From the NCBI GenBank assembly GCA_021161105.1, contig JAGHBG010000214.1, forward strand, positions 1 to 8,699: DNA of 8,699 nt, given 5' to 3'. The stretch is from Thermotogaceae bacterium (GTDB taxonomy: Bacteria > Thermotogota > Thermotogae > Thermotogales > Thermotogaceae). Under the pieces are notes generated by a model. That model was not told where the DNA came from. It did no database searches and saw only the letters and a program-made list of their open reading frames with translations. The position numbers and the translations under genes were made by a program. Every line of letters begins with the position of its first letter. Positions within the stretch are counted from its first letter, which is position 1. Positions 7,061 through 8,699 of this stretch are shown here, one piece after another.

Positions 7061-7837
7061 ATGGAATTCGTGTGGCCAGATAGAGTTCTTATTGATAAAA
7101 AGTCTCCTGTTCCGCTCTTTTTCCAAATAGCAGAAAAAATCAAAAAAATGATCATGGAAGGGAAGATTAAGCCAGGTGATAAGCTCCCTCCTGAAGAGGA
7201 GTTGTGTCGGATTTTTGATGTCAGCAGAACAACGATAAGAAATGCTATGAATCAGCTGGTTATTGAAGGAATCTTAATCAGAAAGAAAGGAAAGGGAACA
7301 TTTGTAGCAAAGCCAAAATTGGATCTGACTTTCGCAAATAAATTTATAGGTTTTGGTGAGGACCTATTAAAGCGTGGGGTGAAACTGGACAACATAGTTT
7401 TATCTAAACGAATAATAAGTGCTCCTGAGCAAATAGCAGAAAGACTCCACATAAGAGCTGGTGACAGAGTTTTCTATCTTAAAAGGTTAAGAAAGGTTGA
7501 AGAAAATCCAATTTTGATTGTTAAGTCTTATCTCCCATATGAATTATACCCGGGTATAGAAAAAGTGGATTTTTCAAAGGAACTACTCTATCCAACCCTG
7601 CGCAAAAAATATGGCATTACTATCTCGTGTGTGAAACGCACATTTGAACCTATTGTACTAGGAGAATACGAAGCAAAACTTCTAGAAGTGCAGCCACATA
7701 TACCAGCTTTCTTTGTAAAAAGTGTGAGTTTCACTGAGGAAGGTTATCCTGTTGAATATTATGAAGCGGTAATAAGAGGTGATATGGGGAAAATCACTCT
7801 AGTAATAGGAAGATGTATGAATTCTCAAAACGTTTAA
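7061..7837 (+). CDS. GntR-family transcriptional regulator, HutC subfamily (wHTH + UTRA)
   Basis: This 258-residue protein is the likely operon repressor. Residues 16-84 are the GntR winged helix: PLFFQIAEKIKK (18-29), GKIKPGDKLPPEEEL (34-48), recognition helix region VSRTTIRNAMNQL (54-66), and wing RKKGKGTFV (74-82). Residues about 98-245 are a UTRA effector domain, with ISAPEQIAERL (119-129), AGDRVFYLKRLR (133-144) and a closing VEYYEAVIRGD (231-241). UTRA proteins usually bind phosphorylated sugars or similar metabolites, and here the kinase product is a good candidate inducer. The best Shine-Dalgarno (GGAG, 7044-7047, overlapping the kinase end) is 13 nt from the ATG, wider than ideal, which may keep the repressor at low level. 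A target site is proposed at 247-260. No other regulator is in the window. Confidence 0.93.
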   Translation: MEFVWPDRVLIDKKSPVPLFFQIAEKIKKMIMEGKIKPGDKLPPEEELCRIFDVSRTTIRNAMNQLVIEGILIRKKGKGTFVAKPKLDLTFANKFIGFGEDLLKRGVKLDNIVLSKRIISAPEQIAERLHIRAGDRVFYLKRLRKVEENPILIVKSYLPYELYPGIEKVDFSKELLYPTLRKKYGITISCVKRTFEPIVLGEYEAKLLEVQPHIPAFFVKSVSFTEEGYPVEYYEAVIRGDMGKITLVIGRCMNSQNV

Positions 7838-7928
7838 AATCTTTTGCTATTTTTCTTAATGGGATATTTTCCCAGGAAGTATTTGTTGTTTGTTTTACTA
7901 TATCTTAATCTTAATTATTTCAACTCCA

Positions 7929-7958
7929 GCTTCTATAAAGAAGCAATTTGTTTTGTTT
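7929..7958 (+). terminator. Probable Rho-independent terminator of the operon
   Basis: GCTTCT (7929-7934) and AGAAGC (7939-7944) form a perfect 6-bp stem with an ATAA loop. They are followed by AATTTGTTTTGTTT (7945-7958), a T-rich but interrupted tail. It lies about 90 nt after the repressor stop and is the only plausible end for the plus-strand transcript before the minus-strand frame at 7960-8085. A weaker 5-bp dyad TGGGA/TCCCA (7860-7874) precedes it. Confidence 0.6.
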
Positions 7959-7959
7959 A

Positions 7960-8085
7960 CTATTTGATTAAGAGCCTTGGGTCTTTGACGATGTATTTAA
8001 GACCTCCAGCTGGTAAGGATGCATAACAAAGGGAACAATTTCTACAACAAGTGCAGCAACAAATATCACATCCTATACATCCCAG
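7960..8085 (-). CDS. Possible cysteine-rich 41-residue peptide, non-ATG start or damaged 5' end
   Basis: Minus-strand translation from CTG 8085 to TAG 7962-7960 gives 41 residues whose first half has nine cysteines in 18 positions. The symmetric pattern is CxxCxxCCCxCCxxCxxC, followed by a cysteine-free tail of YASLPAGGLKY and VKDPRLLIK. AGGTGAG (8100-8094) lies 8 nt ahead of the CTG, a good spacing. The only ATG nearby (8090-8088) is in another frame and gives MNWDV then stop, so the gene either uses a rare CTG start or has lost a base near its start. Such cysteine density suggests metal binding or disulfides. I recognise no family. TGT-rich DNA can inflate cysteine by chance, and this stays a candidate. 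It is convergent to the sugar operon and divergent from the broken gene at 8288. Confidence 0.4.
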   Translation of the reverse strand: MGCIGCDICCCTCCRNCSLCYASLPAGGLKYIVKDPRLLIK

Positions 8086-8153
8086 TTCATATTCTCACCT
8101 TACTTTATGTATCCTTTAAGTGTTGGAAACTGATTCTTTATCTGTAGCATGCT

Positions 8154-8170
8154 TTACATAATTGTCATCT
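8154..8170. repeat. Second copy of an operon-leader sequence
   Basis: TTACATAATTGTCATCT (8154-8170) matches TTACATAATATTGTCATCT at 254-272 of the operon leader except for a 2-nt AT gap. The leader copy contains one arm of the candidate operator palindrome. The second copy lies between two divergent reading frames, next to the 8-bp palindrome AGCATGCT (8146-8153). Confidence 0.5.
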
Positions 8171-8193
8171 GGAGTGGCGTCTTCTGTAGACAC

Positions 8194-8213
8194 TGCAAAA
8201 TCGCAGTTTTGCA
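8194..8213. repeat. 7-bp perfect inverted repeat in the divergent intergenic region
   Basis: TGCAAAA (8194-8200) and TTTTGCA (8207-8213) pair perfectly around a 6-nt loop TCGCAG. There is no T-run after it on either strand, so it is not a good terminator. Its place, 75 nt ahead of the broken gene at 8288, would suit an operator or a leader hairpin. An alternative pairing CTGC (8193-8196) / GCAG (8203-8206) competes with it. Confidence 0.4.
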
Positions 8214-8287
8214 AGGGTTATCCTGATTACAAAATCCTAGAGGTGCACAAAGGCAAGCATGAAATTAACCATAAGGGAGTGGAGGAA

Positions 8288-8699
8288 ATGAATAAAATAG
8301 ATCTAAAAACTGGTGATGTGTTACTTCTACCCACAGAAGAAGGGCCTGTTTATAAATGGCTAGAGAGAAAATACTTGAGAAGTCTTTTACTACCTTTGTC
8401 AGTAATTTACTGGGGCATAAATACATCCATGCTGAAATGTACATAGGAGCAGGCTGGATTCTCACGGCATGGATAAACGGAGTAAAGCTTGTAAAGACTC
8501 ACTCATGGTATGTAGATAGATTCGATATCTTCAGACATCCCAAAATAGAAGATAAGCATAGAAGATGGATAGAAAGGATATACCAGAAGTACTGAAACCT
8601 TCCTTATGATTATGTATCTCTTGCCGAAAACACGCTTATAGAGGTAGCTTCTGCAGGTATGGAACCAATAGAAGCATACTTGGAAGGAAAAATGAGATA
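8288..8699 (+). pseudogene. Broken gene for a permuted papain-like (YiiX/NlpC-P60-type) hydrolase, 3' end outside the window
   Basis: ATG 8288, with AAGGGAG (8273-8279) 8 nt upstream, starts MNKIDLKTGDVLLLPTEEGP, the LKxGDVLL opening typical of YiiX-type cysteine hydrolases. At 8368-8371 (AAAA within GAGAGAAAATAC) the coding frame shifts by -1, consistent with loss of one A. The new frame continues with KILEKSFTTFV, then HKYIHAEMYIGAG (His in the expected catalytic spot) and VDRFDIFRHP. It then hits an in-frame TGA at 8593-8595. The same frame resumes at once with NLPYDYVSLAEN, matching the GxPYDY segment that follows in this family, and stays open to the window edge. The catalytic Cys expected after this segment would lie beyond 8699. 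Two independent lesions argue for a pseudogene over a single sequencing error. Without them the product would be a full-size hydrolase. The family assignment is from motif memory. Confidence 0.65.

Noticed and set aside
7844..8026. 60-codon plus-strand frame after the repressor
   Set aside because: Overlaps the probable terminator, lacks a ribosome binding site and has a T-rich, low-complexity composition.
8162..8287. TTG-initiated upstream extension of the broken hydrolase
   Set aside because: ATG 8288 has a good Shine-Dalgarno and starts right at the family's LKxGDVLL motif; the upstream translation shows no family features.
8363..8374. Programmed -1 frameshift in the broken hydrolase
   Set aside because: GAGAGAAAATAC is not a standard slippery heptamer, and the second lesion at 8593 makes simple decay more likely.
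8593..8595. In-frame TGA as selenocysteine
   Set aside because: It is not at the expected catalytic position, no stem-loop of the needed kind was evident right after it, and the gene also has a frameshift.
1..8699. CRISPR arrays, tRNA or rRNA genes, insertion sequences
   Set aside because: No regularly spaced repeats, cloverleaf sequences, rRNA motifs, transposase motifs or flanking inverted repeats were seen on either strand.

Overview
The window carries one complete plus-strand sugar-uptake and catabolism operon (about 300 to 7837), followed by a short, partly decayed stretch to the right edge. Moderate-to-low GC, purine-rich coding strands (many AAA, GAA, AGA and AGG codons), strong GGAGG-type ribosome binding sites and tightly packed or overlapping genes point to a thermophilic bacterium. 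The Thermotogota (Pseudothermotoga/Thermotoga/Kosmotoga type) are my best guess, with a thermophilic Firmicute as alternative. This is inferred from style, not from a marker gene.

Layout. 1-299 is a non-coding leader, with a possible minus-strand gene start at the very left edge. It holds a candidate promoter (214-243) and, at the expected transcription start, a perfect 14-bp palindrome (247-260) that is a good candidate operator. The operon then reads: sugar-binding protein (300-1280), RbsA-type double ATPase (1368-2894), two RbsC-type permeases (2878-3813 and 3827-4783), a DeoC-family aldolase (4780-5475), an FGGY sugar kinase (5488-7050) and a GntR/HutC-family repressor with a UTRA domain (7061-7837). 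A hairpin-rich gap separates the binding-protein gene from the ATPase gene. A hairpin followed by a T-rich stretch at 7929-7958 probably ends the transcript.

How the genes fit together. The first four make a complete ABC importer for a monosaccharide-like ligand. The kinase would phosphorylate the imported compound and the aldolase would cleave the phosphate ester. The repressor would sense a pathway phosphosugar and control the operon from the palindrome. Importer, two permeases, kinase, aldolase and repressor without an isomerase or dehydrogenase is the logic of the AI-2 lsr operon. However, the aldolase here is of the DeoC type and departs from DeoC at several substrate positions, so the substrate is open: 2-deoxyribose or a related sugar, an AI-2-like molecule, or something not yet described.

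Right end. After the terminator, 7960-8085 on the minus strand can encode a 41-residue peptide with nine cysteines in 18 positions, preceded by a well-spaced Shine-Dalgarno but lacking an ATG. From 8288 to the edge is a broken gene for a permuted papain-like (YiiX/NlpC-P60-type) protein, with one frameshift and one in-frame stop. A 17-19 nt sequence from the operon leader recurs between these two, suggesting a shared regulatory element.
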